Part shown: positions 47,087-60,484 of the stretch, one piece after another
How the letters are laid out: each line of letters opens with the position of its first letter
How positions within the stretch are numbered: the stretch's first letter is position 1
DNA from: Escarpia spicata
Taxonomy: Eukaryota; Annelida; Polychaeta; Sabellida; Siboglinidae
Assembly (NCBI GenBank): GCA_963995525.1
Contig: OZ023218.1
Location: 47,148,897-47,212,896 of the forward strand
Length of the DNA stretch: 64,000 nt
Direction: 5' to 3'
Translations under genes and position numbers: made by a program
Notes under the pieces: model-generated
Seen by the model: the letters and a program-made list of their open reading frames with translations, nothing else
What the model was told of the DNA's origin: nothing
Database searches by the model: none

Positions 47087-49605
47087 GACAGGCAGTTGGC
47101 TGCAGCATTCAGCATTGGACCCTTGAATAGATAACCATGAATTTAGGCATTTGTAACCAGTGTATTACGGAGGCAAACTCTGGGGCCTGATCACAGAACT
47201 GAAACAGCGGGGCAGCTAACTCATAAACATAGTGTGTTTGATGTTAGCCTAGATACTGAGGAAGAGTATGAATAGACTTATGATATGAATAAACAGATGG
47301 CTTTATTCAGTCAGAACTTGTGGCCTGCTGGCAAGCCATTGTTGTATGCATTTTGTTTTCTGGAAATGGCAGCATCTACCCCCCCCCCTAATTCACAACT
47401 GTCTGCCAAGATGCAAGGACAATGCACTTATACAGAGGCATTTTCTGAACTCGCTGTTGGAGAGGTCAGTTTGGAGTTACCTTTGTTATATTTGTGTTTC
47501 ATGGCTTCAGATATCTTCCCTTGTAGCTAATAATAAATCTGATTATATGTTTCTATGGTTCTCTCGAAACTAATAGAACACAACGGTTTATTAAAATAGG
47601 TGGCAAGATATACTTTCTTGAAAATAGATATTGCTGTTAAAACATTGAGCAGACGAATTTGTGTAAGTTGAATGTCTAATTATGAAGTGCGACACCATGC
47701 TACATTGCCAAAAAATTCAACAATAAAGTAACAGTGATTTCAACATGGATGTGTCAATTTATTTCCCAAGTCTCTGCTAACTGCACTTCAAGTACAATCT
47801 ATTTTAGCACACAGAGACTGTGATTTGATTAATTGTTTGTTGTTTGCAAGTTATATGTAGATTTCTGTAACATTGAATAGTTGGCATTTTACAACAGTAA
47901 AATAAATGTCTGGACCGACCTACAATTCAACTTATTATGGGTATTTGAATGTTCAAATTTTGCAAACGTCAACTGTATTTTGAAAGGGGATTGGTTTGGG
48001 GGTGTCTTATGTCTTTGCCTTGACAATGATGACGCAGGACATTGTATGATATTTTGGTTCTCTGTCAAGCATTACATCTGAATAATGTAGCATTATGTCT
48101 GCACGCACACATGACAGGCCATCTTCATTGAGTGAAGGTTGTTTTCCACTTTCCCAATGTGGGGGGGGGGGACAATGGTAGGGTATGATTTACAGATGTA
48201 TGGGTTTATATGTGATTTTATGAGTATCGCCAGGTACAACTAAAGAGGTGTGGAAAAAATGTGTGTACCATATATGGTAGTAGGTTCTGTCGAAGTAATT
48301 ATGATGTGTATATTGTGTGTAGGATATTTATACAAGTCTTAAGTTGCCATCCATTCAGATGTACATATGTCTTAGGACTTAAATCTTTACATTGTAATAT
48401 TGGTGGTGCAGCTTATATTGTGTTACAGTGCGAGTTGTCCAGCCTTATCTCCTGCTTGTCACATTTTCCTGGTTGAAATCTGTATTTCTGACTTGAAATT
48501 CTGTATAATTCCATGTATACCCGTATTTTGTTTTTCTTTGGTTAATCAGCCTATAGCTTTCCTCTCCGATCGAGTATTACTATGTACCAATGTGTAAACA
48601 GTCCATGTTACATCAAACAAAATCTGCTGTTTTGTCATAAATCTTAATGCTAAAAATATGTGTTCTTCACCAGCCATGTATTTGTCATCTGAATTTATGG
48701 TGAATACAAAAATAAATACTTGATTACATTTTTTACATTTAAAACAAGTCTGCATTCAAATTTGATACATACAAATTCACATTGTGTTAATCCATAAGTC
48801 ATAAGATGTGACATGTTTGTTACACATAGTTCAGTTGTACACAATGTATATGAAAACTGAAGTTTCGATGAATAACTACTTGGGAATGGCAGTCACCGGA
48901 TAAATGTTATTCTTTGGTTCAGGTTGTTGAGTGTCAATTTCCGAGATTCTGTTTTCTCCATCTTTATTTCTGCATTCAGTTATTGTTTGTCTAAAGTGTT
49001 TTTGTTTCAACTTTTCAGGAATACTTTTTAGCAGGTACACTAATTTGCACATCATTTTGTAGTGTTATGTTATAAAAATGTGTATTTGTTACTAAATCTG
49101 TATATGTATTCCAGTGTGTACATACTGTGATAATTGATTATTTCTCTCATCCATTTGTGTGTGTGTACGTGTATTAATTTTATGTACTGGTAACTGCATT
49201 CAACTTGATCTGCAGCTGTTTGAGTTCATTTTTTTATATCTTCCCCTGTAGAAAATCTAAAATAGCCATCAATCATTCATTTATATATATATATCCATTT
49301 GCATCCATTCATATCCAAAAGCATCTATTTCTTTTCCATCAAGTAATTTTCATGTTATATGTATCTTTTCCGTGTTGTTGATTCCATCCATCCTTATTGT
49401 ACATTTCCCTTTTCAAATTAAGTCAAGAGACAGTGTTGTATCATTGTAACTGTAATGATGTTAGTACACCTGACGGGACGTGCAGTATGGATCATTGTAA
49501 CTAACTGTAACTTGTTTTTGCATTAAATGTCAATTTACACACTGACCATACATCACAGTGAAATATCTTGTATACCATGTCATTATTTTAATTAAATAAA
49601 TCGTA
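47087..49605 (+). other. ARHGAP1: ARHGAP1 3' UTR region with several poly(A) signals
   Basis: Canonical AATAAA hexamers lie at 47288-47293, 47532-47537, 47722-47727, 48711-48716 and 49595-49600. Any of the first three would give a 3' UTR of roughly 0.2-0.7 kb, and later ones longer forms. No other gene is recognisable here. C and G homopolymers occur near 47380 and 48160. Confidence 0.5.
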
Positions 49606-51349
49606 TATATGGAAAACTCTGTCAGCAAGTGTTTGAATTGATTGTAACTGTACATACTCAGAAAATCAAATGTGCAACTGCGAAAGGGATGCGATATCAC
49701 AAACAATATTTCATAAAATATTATTATGAAAACATTCCTGATCAACGAGAAATTGTGTGACAGTTCGTGGTAGCTGACATGACCAGTTGTTTTATCTTGC
49801 ACCAGGACAACAATTATTGTTGTCATTGAAGGCCATTACATTGTTTGGCTCCTCAGAAAATGTGTGGTATGAATATCTTTATAAACAAAAATTATGCTGT
49901 AATGTAGTATTCAAGGTGCTATTTCAACTCGCTTCTTACAAATTAATAAATATGTAATGATTCGTAGCATGCCAAATGCATTAAGCCACCAAAATAACAC
50001 ACATGCTGTCATTCACAGGTGGCAGACTACTGGATTTCACAGGTTTGCTATAAGCTTCTTGCAAAACACTGGGGCAGAAATGAGCCTGACTGACATATTG
50101 ACTAAAATGTGGAGAAATTATTTGTCATAATGATGTCAAATATGCACAATTTCATGTTGATTAAGATACTGTTGGAAAGAGTATATTAATATATTTCGAA
50201 TAATACCTCATTTGCCATAGTTTGATTTGTGTTGATGAAATGAGCTAATATATACACCTATATTTTACTAATTATGTTAGTTGTAATAAATAATCAAACA
50301 ATTACGATGGCTGGAATTCTCAGGTGACAAATAGGGACTTTGTATGTATATTTTTTAATTCTACGAAAATGCTGTGTCGGAAATTACCTACGGCTATAAT
50401 GTAGGGCAATTTAAAACATGGTTCATGTGATGTCATAATGCCGTCATGCCATAATGATTAATCACGGTAGAGTTGGAAAGGGTATTCAAATACCGTATCA
50501 ATGATTCCCCATTTGCTATTGTTTGGAAGAGGCATTGATCAACCGTTAGCACTTCAGTCCGCAATTCGGGAACCTTAAGATGCGGTGTTTTGAATAGCAC
50601 AACAGTAAATTGATTCAGAAATACCAACCAGATACGTGAATATTTCAAGAAATTAATGACCGCCGGCTCTCGGACTATTGGCTTATCAAGAACCTAGCAT
50701 TGAGCAGGTACAAGAAAGAGTAACAGTTCAGTTTGCAGTGGTCTACTGGATCAATGTTAGCACTGCAATCACGTGGTGTGCAATTAAGTCTGTGCTGTCT
50801 CGTCTGTTCTCTCGACTTGAAGGAGTCCATTCATCACCCGGACGTCACATGCAAACCAATATCTACTGTTTGGTTACACATTTTGCCATATAACATACAA
50901 ATATTTAGTGAAACAGTTTTTGTTCAATTATCTTAATGATCAGGAAGCCAGCTCATTTGTTTACTTTTAATTCAAACTTATTTTTGAGGTACAGCTGTAC
51001 CTCTATTTTATTTTATTTAAATAGTTTTTTATAAAAGTTTTTTATTGAACGCATCTTTTGTTAAAAATGTTTAATTTAACCAAAAAAATGTTGTTATGTA
51101 TTTGAGTTGGTTTTTCAAATAAATTACTTAACATTGCTTATAATCATGTAATCTCCCCCCTTCTTAATATATAATTATCAATGTATTTTGCCATCTGAAC
51201 AGTAACTAGTATTTATTTATTATTGTTGTTTTATAGTATGTTATTTTGTCATATTCTATTAATATATGTGTCATGTATTTGTCTGTGTCTGTCCAAGGAC
51301 CACAATGGAAATAAGTTTATATTTAATGTACCCTGTAAGGCCTGTATTT
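49606..51349. other. Gene-free stretch downstream of ARHGAP1
   Basis: AT-rich, with no recognisable coding region, tRNA or repeat family on either strand. Confidence 0.5.
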
Positions 51350-53765
51350 ATATTTTATGTATGTACAAGCTTACGAAAGGGGAGAACGACTTGTTGAGTT
51401 CGCCATCGCTAATAACATCACAATCATAAATACCAATTTCTCAAATCACCCTAGAAGAATCTACACGTGGAACTCGCCAGATGGAAAGACTAGAAATCAG
51501 ATATACTATATCATGATACAAAAGATATGGATATCAGCAATAAGAGGTGCAAGAACACTACCAGGAGCAGACTGTGGATCTGATCATGAACTATTGATGG
51601 CAGAGATGAAACTTAAGCTTAAAGGTGAAAAAGGGAGCGACAACAACACTAAGATATGATGTAAAAAGTCTGACAGACGAATACACAGTATCTGTGAAGA
51701 ATCGATTTACAACTTTACTGACAATGACAGAAGAGAAAGAACCAGAAGAAATCGCAAATGATATCAAGACAATTTTCCGAGAAGAAGCGGAAAAACACCT
51801 ACGGAAGAGAGAGGGGGATAGAGGAAACGTCAACCTTGGATCAGTATAAATACCTATAAAGAAAATAGCAGAAACGAAAGAGCCTAAGAAACACAAAAAC
51901 GAAGAATCGATCAGATTAAGATATAATGAGATGAAGAAATTAATAAAAAAAACTGCAAAGGGACAAACAAAAGTATATAGAAGCCAAGTGTAAGAAAATA
52001 GAGGACTGTATGGCAGAAAACCGAAACCAAGAAATGTTTAAAGAAACAAAGAACATGACAGGTAAATTCCAGCCCAGACTCGGTGTCATCAAAGATAAAA
52101 ATGGGAAGACTCTGACTGATGCAGATGACATTGCCAAAAGATGGAAAGAATATTGTGAAAATATGTATGCACGAGAGGGAGATAACAACGACCCCCTGAG
52201 ATGGGAAACGAAGACCAAGACGAGGACGATCGCGAACCATTAACAGATTAGGTGAAATGGGCCAGTAATAGTCTAAAAGATGGGAAAAGCCCTGGCTACG
52301 ACAAAATACAGGCAGAAATGATAAACGCAGCAGAAGAAGAAGGAATAGACATACCCCATGCACTATATAAGAAAATATGGAAGAGTGGAAAATGGCCCGA
52401 CGACTGGAAGAAATCAATATACATTCCATTACCAAAGAAAGGAGACCTACAGATATGCTCTAACTACATACCATTCGTTAGTCATGCAAGCAAGAATGCA
52501 AGATATTGAGTTGAACGAACATGGAAATGGAAGTGAGCAGTACACAGACAGGCTTCTGAAAAAAACAGAGGCACAAGGGACGACATATTCAATCTGAGAA
52601 TGTTGATTCAGAAATTCAGAGAGATAAATAGTGATCTAAAAATATGCTTCACCGACTATTCCAAGGCTTTCGACTGTGTGAATCATCAAATGATGAGGAA
52701 AACGCTCAATGACACGTACTTCCACCCAAAGATAATTGCCTTCTTGAAATCACGTTATAGCCACCAACAAGCAGTGGTCAGGCTAGAAAACACATATAAA
52801 TAAACTTTTTCAGTGAGAAAAGGAGTAATACAAGGTTGTATTTTATCTCCATACCTATTCAACCTATACACAGAAGACATAATGAGAGATGTAGAATTAG
52901 ATGACGGAAGTACAAGATACGATGAAGTGAATATCCATGGACAGAGAATAAGAGATCTACGACATGCAGACGATACCGCACTCCTGTCCCCTACAACAAT
53001 CGGCCTAACAAACCTAATCATGTCTGTAAAAGAACACAGTGATAAAAAGTGTTTGTTATTTAATGCGAAGAAAACAAAGATCATGGACACTGACAGATAC
53101 ATTGGAAAAACAGAAATTGTAATCAACGGGGAGCAAGTTGAAAATGTGAACCACTACAAATACTTTAGAGCAAGACTACAAGGAGACGGCAAGACATCAT
53201 CAGAGATCAGAAGAATAATTGCCATAGCAACGCATAATCTAAATAATCTGAAAAATGTATGGAAAGGCCAAAACATACCAAGATAAGAATTTTAAAAACT
53301 TGCGTTTTCCCAACAGCTCTATATTGGATCGAAACGTGAACACTACAAAGAAGACATGAGAAGAATACAAGCGTTTGAGATAAAATGTTACAGAAAAGTC
53401 CTAAGAGTGCCATGGATAACAAAAACAACCAACGCAGAGATCCTTTAAAAATTAGACATAAAGAACTGCCAACTAGTGAACATAATAAACGGACTAAAGC
53501 TGAGTTATTTTGGCTACATCAAAAGACACAATTCCATAGAGAAAACAATCCTAGAAGGCAAAGTGGAAGGAAAGAGAGGAAGGGGAAGACCACGGAGAAG
53601 ATGGGAGCAGGACATCAGCGACTTGTTGGAAGACGACATCGTGAGAGCAGGGAGACGAACGGCAGACAGAGCAGCGTATCGTGGGATCATCCGGGCAGCT
53701 ACATATCGCAGAGATATACTGAAGTGAAGAAGACAAGCTTACATTTTATATTGAATAAATAAATC
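51350..53765 (+). mobile_element. RTE-like non-LTR retrotransposon, 5' truncated, dead
   Basis: It starts inside the endonuclease domain and ends in an AT-rich tail (TTGAATAAATAAAT) after 53730. Domain order and motifs fit the RTE/endonuclease-RT group whose C-terminus carries the GKRGRGRPRRRW motif. About eight frames are needed to read it, so several stops and frameshifts are present. Confidence 0.8.
51357..53727 (+). pseudogene. RTE-like endonuclease/reverse transcriptase, multiply broken
   Basis: Motifs in order: ERGERLVEFAIANN and RRIYTWNSPDGKTRNQI, then GADCGSDHELL (endonuclease), LKDGKSPGYDKIQAEMI, DYSKAFDCVNHQMM (first catalytic Asp), KGVIQGCILSPYLFNLYTED, LRHADDTALL (active-site box), INGEQVENVNHYKYF and GKRGRGRPRRRWEQDISDLL. 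The box reads HADD instead of the usual YADD, through a codon CAT at 52973-52975. Stops lie near 51655, 51849, 52243, 52509, 52803 and 53286. Confidence 0.8.
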
Positions 53766-54130
53766 TAAACATTTTAGTGCTTCGTTCAACTCAATATCAA
53801 TGCTACATTCGTCAGGTTAAGCTTCGTCAATTTCACGAGAATACCGGCATTTATAAAAGGCATAGAAGTGTTTGGTTCGCACTGGCTTCTTTCTTTATTG
53901 CCCTGTATAATAGTGTATATTGTATTCCATCATGCCACACCTCTGGTGAAATAGAACTAGGTTAAGCGCCACCAAGTTCTCAAAGTACGGGGCAATCACA
54001 ACCCAGAACCACCACAACGCCTCATTTCGTGGTTGCTTTTCTCAACCAAAGCAGCATTTATTATTGCTACGACCATCACCAAGAAACAGAGGTGAAGACG
54101 ATACTGGGATTCAGTTTATCCCAGGAATTG
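53766..54130. other. Short gene-free stretch
   Basis: Spacer between two LINEs, with no supportable feature. Confidence 0.5.
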
Positions 54131-56380
54131 AAATTATTATTATTATTATTACTAGCAATTCTATAACGCCCTATCTCCGGGACCAGCCCGTTCATAGACG
54201 CGTACACACATTATAAAACGTACATGGAAACAAATGTAAAATACATATGTATAAAGATGCCGGTAAATATAATAATTAGTAAGATTTACAAAATTTTATA
54301 TATGTATAATGTGACTAAAATACATTACATATTTGCACAAATATTAAGATAATTAAGTAAAAGAATATATATCATGATATATAAAATTGTATTAAAAGAT
54401 AAATAATAATCAATTAATTAAAATACATTATATAATAGAAATAAGTTAATTGATTAAATACGTGTTCATAACAAAGTGTCTCAGTTCCTCAGTCGATGTA
54501 CGCCTGCTTAAATATATACGTTTTAAGGCAAGTTTTGAATTTATTCAAAGTCTCTATTTGACGAACGTTTATTGGCAGAGCGTTCCAGAGCGTAGGTCCA
54601 GCCACGGAGAAAGCTCGTCTGCCGTAGCCCTTGTTGTAGCGCGGGACTACAAGCAGATGTAGATCAGCAGATCGGAGGTTGCGGCTGGGCGTATACGGTA
54701 TTATAAGATCTTGGATATACGCTGGAGCAAGACCATGTAAAGCCGTGAAAACAAGGACCAGCAGTTTGTACTGGATACGGCAGTGAACTGGAAGCCAATG
54801 CAGTTCGACCAGCACTGGTGTTATGTGCTGGTGCTTTCGGTGTCTTGAAATAAGTCTTAATTGCCACCGAGTTCTGTACCATCTGCAATTTGTTCATAAG
54901 TGCCTCGGAGATGCCGTACAGGACCGAGTTACTGTAGTCCAGCCGCGATGTCACCAGGGCGTGGACTAGTGTCTTACACGCATCAGTAGTAAGACAATGT
55001 ATTATTTTTTTGGTAGTACGCTGACTTGCACATCCGTGACATGTGTGACGACACTGTTAGTCCAGAGTCGATTGTAATCCCGAAGTTGCGTATGGTCGAT
55101 GATAATAGCCTCGGTCTTGTTTTCGTTCAACAGTAGATTGTGGTTTGATATACACTACTTCGCTTCTTCGATGCATCGCTCGATGCGGTCAACCGCATCA
55201 GCGGCTTCTCCATCCCGCGTTCCACTCAAGTCAACATACAATTGGGCATCATCTGCATAAAGATGGTATTGCAGCTTGTGCCTTATGAAGATAGCACCCA
55301 ATGGCAGAGTGTATATAGAGAAGAGAATTTGGCACAGCACAGACCCCTGTGGGATGCCAGACTCGAGCAATGTTCTATGTTAGTTGTGGCCACTAATGCA
55401 CACTGACTGAGTCCGGTTCGACAGGTATGACTCCAGCCATTTCAGTGCGATGCCTTCAATGCCTATGCTGCGCAACTGGTTGATTAACATCGAGTGGTCA
55501 ACAGAATCAAACGCCGCAGTCATATCGAGCAGGACTGCCAGTGCACCTTTCCTTTTGTCAAAGGAATGGAGATGGTCATTCTGAATGCGCACCAGTGCTG
55601 TCTCAGTGCTATGATGTTGCTGTACGCACTTTGGAAAATGTCCATCAAATTGTTGTCGTCTAGATGCTAGCGAAGTTGGATTGCTACGTGACGCTCCAGT
55701 AACTGTGAAACAAATGACAAGTTCGATATTCGCCGGTAGTTGTTTATCGAGTCTGAATCGAGGCTTGGTTTCTTTAATAGTGGTATGATCACAGCAAGTT
55801 TGAAGTTGGCCGGCACGGGCCCCGACTCGAGCGACATGTTGATGATTGTAGCTAATGTCGGCGCAAGAATGTCAATGTTGGTTTTCACGAGTGAGGTAGG
55901 AAGTGGATCGAGTGCGCTTGATTTTGTTGGACACTTCCTTACCAAAGAGAGAACGGCATCACCACCGTCTGTGGTGATGCTGTAAAACGCATTGACTGTG
56001 CAAGACTGTTCACAATGCACGTACTCAGCCTTGACAGTTTGCAGGCGTCTACTCGATAACTGGTTGCGAATGTCTAACACTTTGCGTTTGAAGTGCACGA
56101 GAAAGTCACCTGCCAGTTGAGCTATATCAGACACAGGACTGGGCAGTTTTGGAGTAGTTTTTTTCTTCAAGTCATCCATGATCCTGAACAGTGCTTTGTT
56201 GTTACGTGCACATTCATCAATTTTTGTTGTGTAGAATTTGGCTTTCACAGACTGTATTTGCTGTTTGTAAGTTTCACGCTGTCCAGTGTAGATGTCTCGG
56301 TGAATCTGCAGCTTTGTCAGTTTCCATTTCCTCTCTGCTTGTCGGAGCTTTCGCTTAGCAAGCGATAATTCCATTATGTG
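54131..56380 (-). mobile_element. L2-like LINE, 3' part (RT and C-terminus), outer element of a nest
   Basis: The minus-strand LINE ends at 54131 in a run of ATT/AAT triplets, a tail typical of L2-type elements. Frames from 56392 down give LAKRKLRQAERKW and NYRRISNLSFVSQLLERHV (56392-55667), LLDMTAAFDSVDHSML (55592-55380), [17 protein letters not shown] and YHLYADDAQLYVDL (55370-55155), and the C-terminal LVELHWLPVHCRIQYKLL and GPTLWNALPINVR (54815-54489). The YADD box is intact but several frame breaks are present. The rest of the element lies at 58898-59760. Confidence 0.87.
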
Positions 56381-58897
56381 GACCACGACCACGAATCCCT
56401 AACAAAACTGTACAGATCACAAAAAACTTCTCCTAATGTAGTTATAGCAGATGACTTCAACCTTCCTGATATTAACTGGGGCAAGCAGCAAACCACTGAC
56501 AACAGAACTGCCAGCAAGCATAACAAACTGCTAGAAATAATTAGAGAATTTGGATTACAAAACATGGTCAACGATCCCACACGAGTTGATTCCGGCAATA
56601 TCCTTGACCTCATACTCACTTCTAATCCATTGATAATTGCTAACACTCACACCACTCCCGGCATGAGTGATCATGAAGCTGTGACCTTTAACGTAAACCT
56701 AAATCCAATCCGTAACAGTAAACCACCACACAAAATGTTCCAATATAAATCTGCAAACTGGGATAAGCTTAAAGACGACATAAAACAACTAACAACAACA
56801 TACTTTGACACGAACCCAAATTCAACACATGTCAACACAAATTGGAACTTTTTCCGGAACAACACCAAAGCAAAAACCAACCTCCACTGGATAACACGTG
56901 AAATAATAAGAATGCAAAGAAAACGCAACAAAAGCCATAAAAAAAACTGGACGTAATAGTGACTGGGAAAGGTTTAGGCAACTCCGAAAACAAGCCACTC
57001 AAGCTGCAACCAAATCCTACTCAGACTATCTAAACAATCACATTGGAGACAGCCTAAAAACAAACCCAAAACAATTCTGGTCATTCATTAAAGCAAACAA
57101 ACGAGAATACATTGGCATCCCTACACTGCAAGCAAACGACCAACCAATCACAAATTATCACGGCAAAGCAACTACATTTAACAACCAATTTAGTTCCGTG
57201 TTTACCCAAGAAATCTACCCCATCCCCCAACTAGCTCCATCCATCTATCCCGATATGCCCTCCCTCGAAATCGGGATAGACGGAGTAATTAAGCAACTGA
57301 AAAACCTAAACCAAAATAAAGCTACAGGCCCCGACGTACTCCCAGCCAGAGTCCTTAAAGAGACTGCAGTGGAAATTGCCCCCATCATCACACACATTTT
57401 CCAGCAGTCATACAACACTTGCAAACTCCCAGATGACTGGCTCCAAGCACTAGTAACACCAATACACACAAAAAAGCCACAAATCAGACCCTGCTAATTA
57501 TATACCAATTTCGTTAACATGCATCCTCTGCAAAGTTATGGAGCACATCATTCTAAGCAACATGTGGAAACACTTACACAAACACAACATCATCATCCAC
57601 TTCCAACATGGATTCCAACCAGGTCTGTCTTGTGAATCCCAACTCATCGAGACAGTCCACGACTGGATGACTGCTATGGACAATAAGACACAAATAGATG
57701 CCATCCTACTCGATTTCGCCAAAGCCTTCAACAAAGTCCCCCATAAACGCCTCCTATCCAAATTAGCTTTCTATGGAATAACTGGAAACACACAAAACTG
57801 GATCAAATCGTTTCTATCCAATCGCAAACAGAGATTCTCAGTCAATGGAGCCCTGTCGGACAGCACAAATGTTACATCTGGTGTACCACAGGGCTCAGTC
57901 CTAGGACCTGTCCTATTTTTACTCTACATAAACGACATAACCGAAAATGTCCAATCTTCCGTACGTCTCTTTGCAGACGACAGCATTATATATCGCAAAA
58001 TCACATCCGAAACCGACCACGAAACTCTCCAATCTGACCTGATCAAACTCCAAACATGGTCTAATAAATGGCAGTTGGAATTTAGCATATCTAAATGTGT
58101 GCATCTCCCAATAACAAACCAAACCAAACCCTGACTACATTCATATTCACTCTTTGGAATGCCACTCTATACCGCCTCTAGCCACACATATCTTGGAATA
58201 AAATTAGATTCTAAACTAACCTGGGCTAACCATATTACTGACATAGCTTCCAAATCTTCAAAAGTCCTAGGCATGATCAAACGAACCCTCGGACCTTGCA
58301 AACCTGAAGTAAAAGAAACAGCCTATAACATGCTAATCCGACCAAAACTCGAGTATGCCTCTCCCATATGGAACCCATACACTGCCACCCAAATTAAACA
58401 CCTTGAAAAAGTACAACACTGTGCTGCCAGATTTGTCAGAAAAGGCCACAAACGCCAAACAAACGCAGCAGACCTAACAGCCACCCTTGGATGGTCAACT
58501 CTTGAACGACGACGCATTATCAAACAAGCCATGACATTTTACAAAATATTAAATAACATAATCAACATCACACCCCCACCAGGTCTACCAACACAGTCAA
58601 AAAACCGTGGCCACTACGTAGCCCCTAGGTGCCTCATCAATGCAGCAGTGTTCTCTTTCTACCCCCGAGCAGTTCGAATCTGGAATATTATTCCACCACC
58701 AATTACTGAACTAGAAAGCCCCATAGCGTTTCAAACAGCGATCATGAACCTCCCTTTCACCACACCCAATCATGTAAAGTGCCTATAAAATAAACAAACA
58801 AACTACCCACACCGCATGCGCACAAACAAGTACCACACAACTCCTGCGTTAGCTCAAGTTTAGGCTGTTTGGAGTAAATCACCTAAGACCACCTAAG
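56381..58897 (+). mobile_element. Second LINE inserted into the L2-like LINE (inner element of the nest)
   Basis: The insertion is flanked by TGTG on both sides (56377-56380 and 58898-58901). Removing it and one TGTG restores the reading of the outer LINE across the join. The inner element is 5' truncated within its endonuclease and ends in two CACCTAAG repeats (58880-58897). It lies in the opposite orientation to its host. Confidence 0.88.
56390..58788 (+). pseudogene. Inner LINE endonuclease end, reverse transcriptase and C-terminus
   Basis: Frames in order: VVIADDFNLPDINW and DSGNILDLILTSNPL, GMSDHEAVTF (56378-56956); NKATGPDVLPARVLKET (57198-57497); [57 protein letters not shown] and RLFADDSIIYRK (57538-58134); and TYLGIKLDSKLTWANHI, RPKLEYASPIWNPYT and RIWNIIPPPITELE (58159-58788). 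Stops lie at about 56956, 57497 and 58134. FADD is intact. It resembles the Nimb/Jockey-like branch; the clade is not certain. Confidence 0.83.
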
Positions 58898-59760
58898 TGT
58901 GCCAAGGCGTGTTGGGGCGCAGAGTAACTGACCGTGTGGTCAATGGAGCGTGGCTGTCTAACAGTTCTTGCAAGGAAGTGTCATACTGTTGCGACAGCTC
59001 TGCAATGTTGTTACACGGGCTTGTTGCTAGGTGTGGAAGTTCGAAGTCTGATCTGTAATTCGTGGGATTAATTGCAGCATATTTTCGATAAGAAACCCGC
59101 ATCTTTGTTCGGTTCGGCTTTGGTGCTTTGAGCAGGCTGTGTACAGCATGGTGATCGGTGAGCAGGATCCCACCGTCATTGATATCAGAACGCTTCCTGA
59201 CGATGGTGAAATTACGAGGTCCAAATTATTGCCGATGGTGTGTGTCGGATCACGAACATGTTGCTGCAAGTTGGTGACGTGCAGGAGATCAGAGAAGTCG
59301 GTCGAGTCTTTATTTCCAGCCTTTCCATAGTGGATGTTAACATCGCCCACGATATTTGTCCAGTCAACTGTGCTGTGAAAAGTTCCAGGAGATTGATAAA
59401 CTCGGCCATAAACGTTTTGGGATGTCCTTGGGGTAATCTGTCAGCCACGTCTCTGTAAGCGCGATGATGTCAAGATCATGTTCGTGGATATAATCGGTAA
59501 TGAAATCAGTTTTGTTCTTGACTGATCTTGCATTTAGCAGAGCAAGGTTTGTGCAGTTGCGAGGATTGTATGGTAATGTCAGAGTAATCAAGTTGTCACG
59601 TCGAGGTACAGGCTTAATGAGAGTTGTTGGTTGCGCTGACACAAGTACACGTATCGGTCGTTGTTTGCGTGCACTCCCACGACAACCATGGGTGGGCCGA
59701 TGGAAGTAGTTATTAAGGCTCCGCTGGCCCCGTGCAGTGCCAAAGATCAAAGGAACATCA
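58898..59760 (-). mobile_element. L2-like LINE, 5' part (endonuclease), outer element of the nest
   Basis: The minus-strand endonuclease is split into frames 59750-59364 (LALLNARSVKNKTDFI, IIALTETWL), 59350-59027 (GDVNIHYGKAGNKDSTDF, NNLDLVIS) and 59102-58893 (SVTLRPNTPWH). The last connects with the RT part at 56380 once the inner LINE is ignored. ORF1 was not found, so the copy is 5' truncated or begins near 59760. Confidence 0.83.
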
Positions 59761-59963
59761 AAGGTTTTTGGCTCAGTCGTACAGTTGGCTCACTTACTTA
59801 TAAAAAAAAAAATGATTAATGACCTGTCATAAAAATCTACTTATAAAAAGTCTGTGATCTTAATTGGTTTTTGACACCTTTACTTATAAAAAAAGTTTGA
59901 CTGATGACCATGCCGCCGACCCACCGCGGCACGCCGCCTGTTCTTCTTAGTACATTAGAGCTA

Positions 59964-60160
59964 CCCTCTAGTGGCTACACTTTGTATGATAATGTAGAAG
60001 GTGGTGCTTCTAGTGTATGAATGAGTAACCAGTACTGCCCTCTAGTGGCTATACTTGTTATGATAATGTAGAAGGTAGCGCCTCTAGTGTACAGTCATTT
60101 ATGCGTAAGGTGGTTATATAGTGGTTATACACGAGGGATAATAGCGCCTCTAGTGGCTAT
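59964..60160. repeat. CTCTAGTG-rich direct repeats (74-bp spacing)
   Basis: CCCTCTAGTGGCTA followed by TATGATAATGTAGAAGGT occurs at 59964 and again at 60038. CTCTAGTG or CTTCTAGTG recurs at about 60007, 60081 and 60148. Between them GTGGTTATA and its inverse TATAACCAC also recur. Confidence 0.85.
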
Positions 60161-60313
60161 ACGCGTAAGGAAGTTATATAACCACTACACGAGGGCTAAC
60201 GTAGAAGTACTATTATTAGGTGCATGTGTTGTTAGCTGGTTGTTTATTCTCTCGCTTACCCGTACAAATCTGTAGTCGGCGATTACAAAGGCGGCTGCTG
60301 GTGTCGTTAATGT

Positions 60314-60484
60314 TGACCTATGACTTTTATGCCGTCGGTGTCCTAGTTAAGCGTAGCTGAAAGCGGATACGCCGTGAGGGGACGTGAGGCGGAACGCTAA
60401 AAGCCGCTATTACTGACCTATGACCTTAGCGCCGTTGGTGCCTAGTTAAGCCTAGCTGTAAGCAATTATCGTGAGGCGGAACGC
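60314..60484. repeat. Degenerate direct repeat pair near the left side of the GC-rich block
   Basis: TGACCTATGAC ... GGTG(T)CCTAGTTAAGC ... GTGAGGCGGAACGC is present at 60314-60397 and again, shortened, at 60414-60484. Confidence 0.85.
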
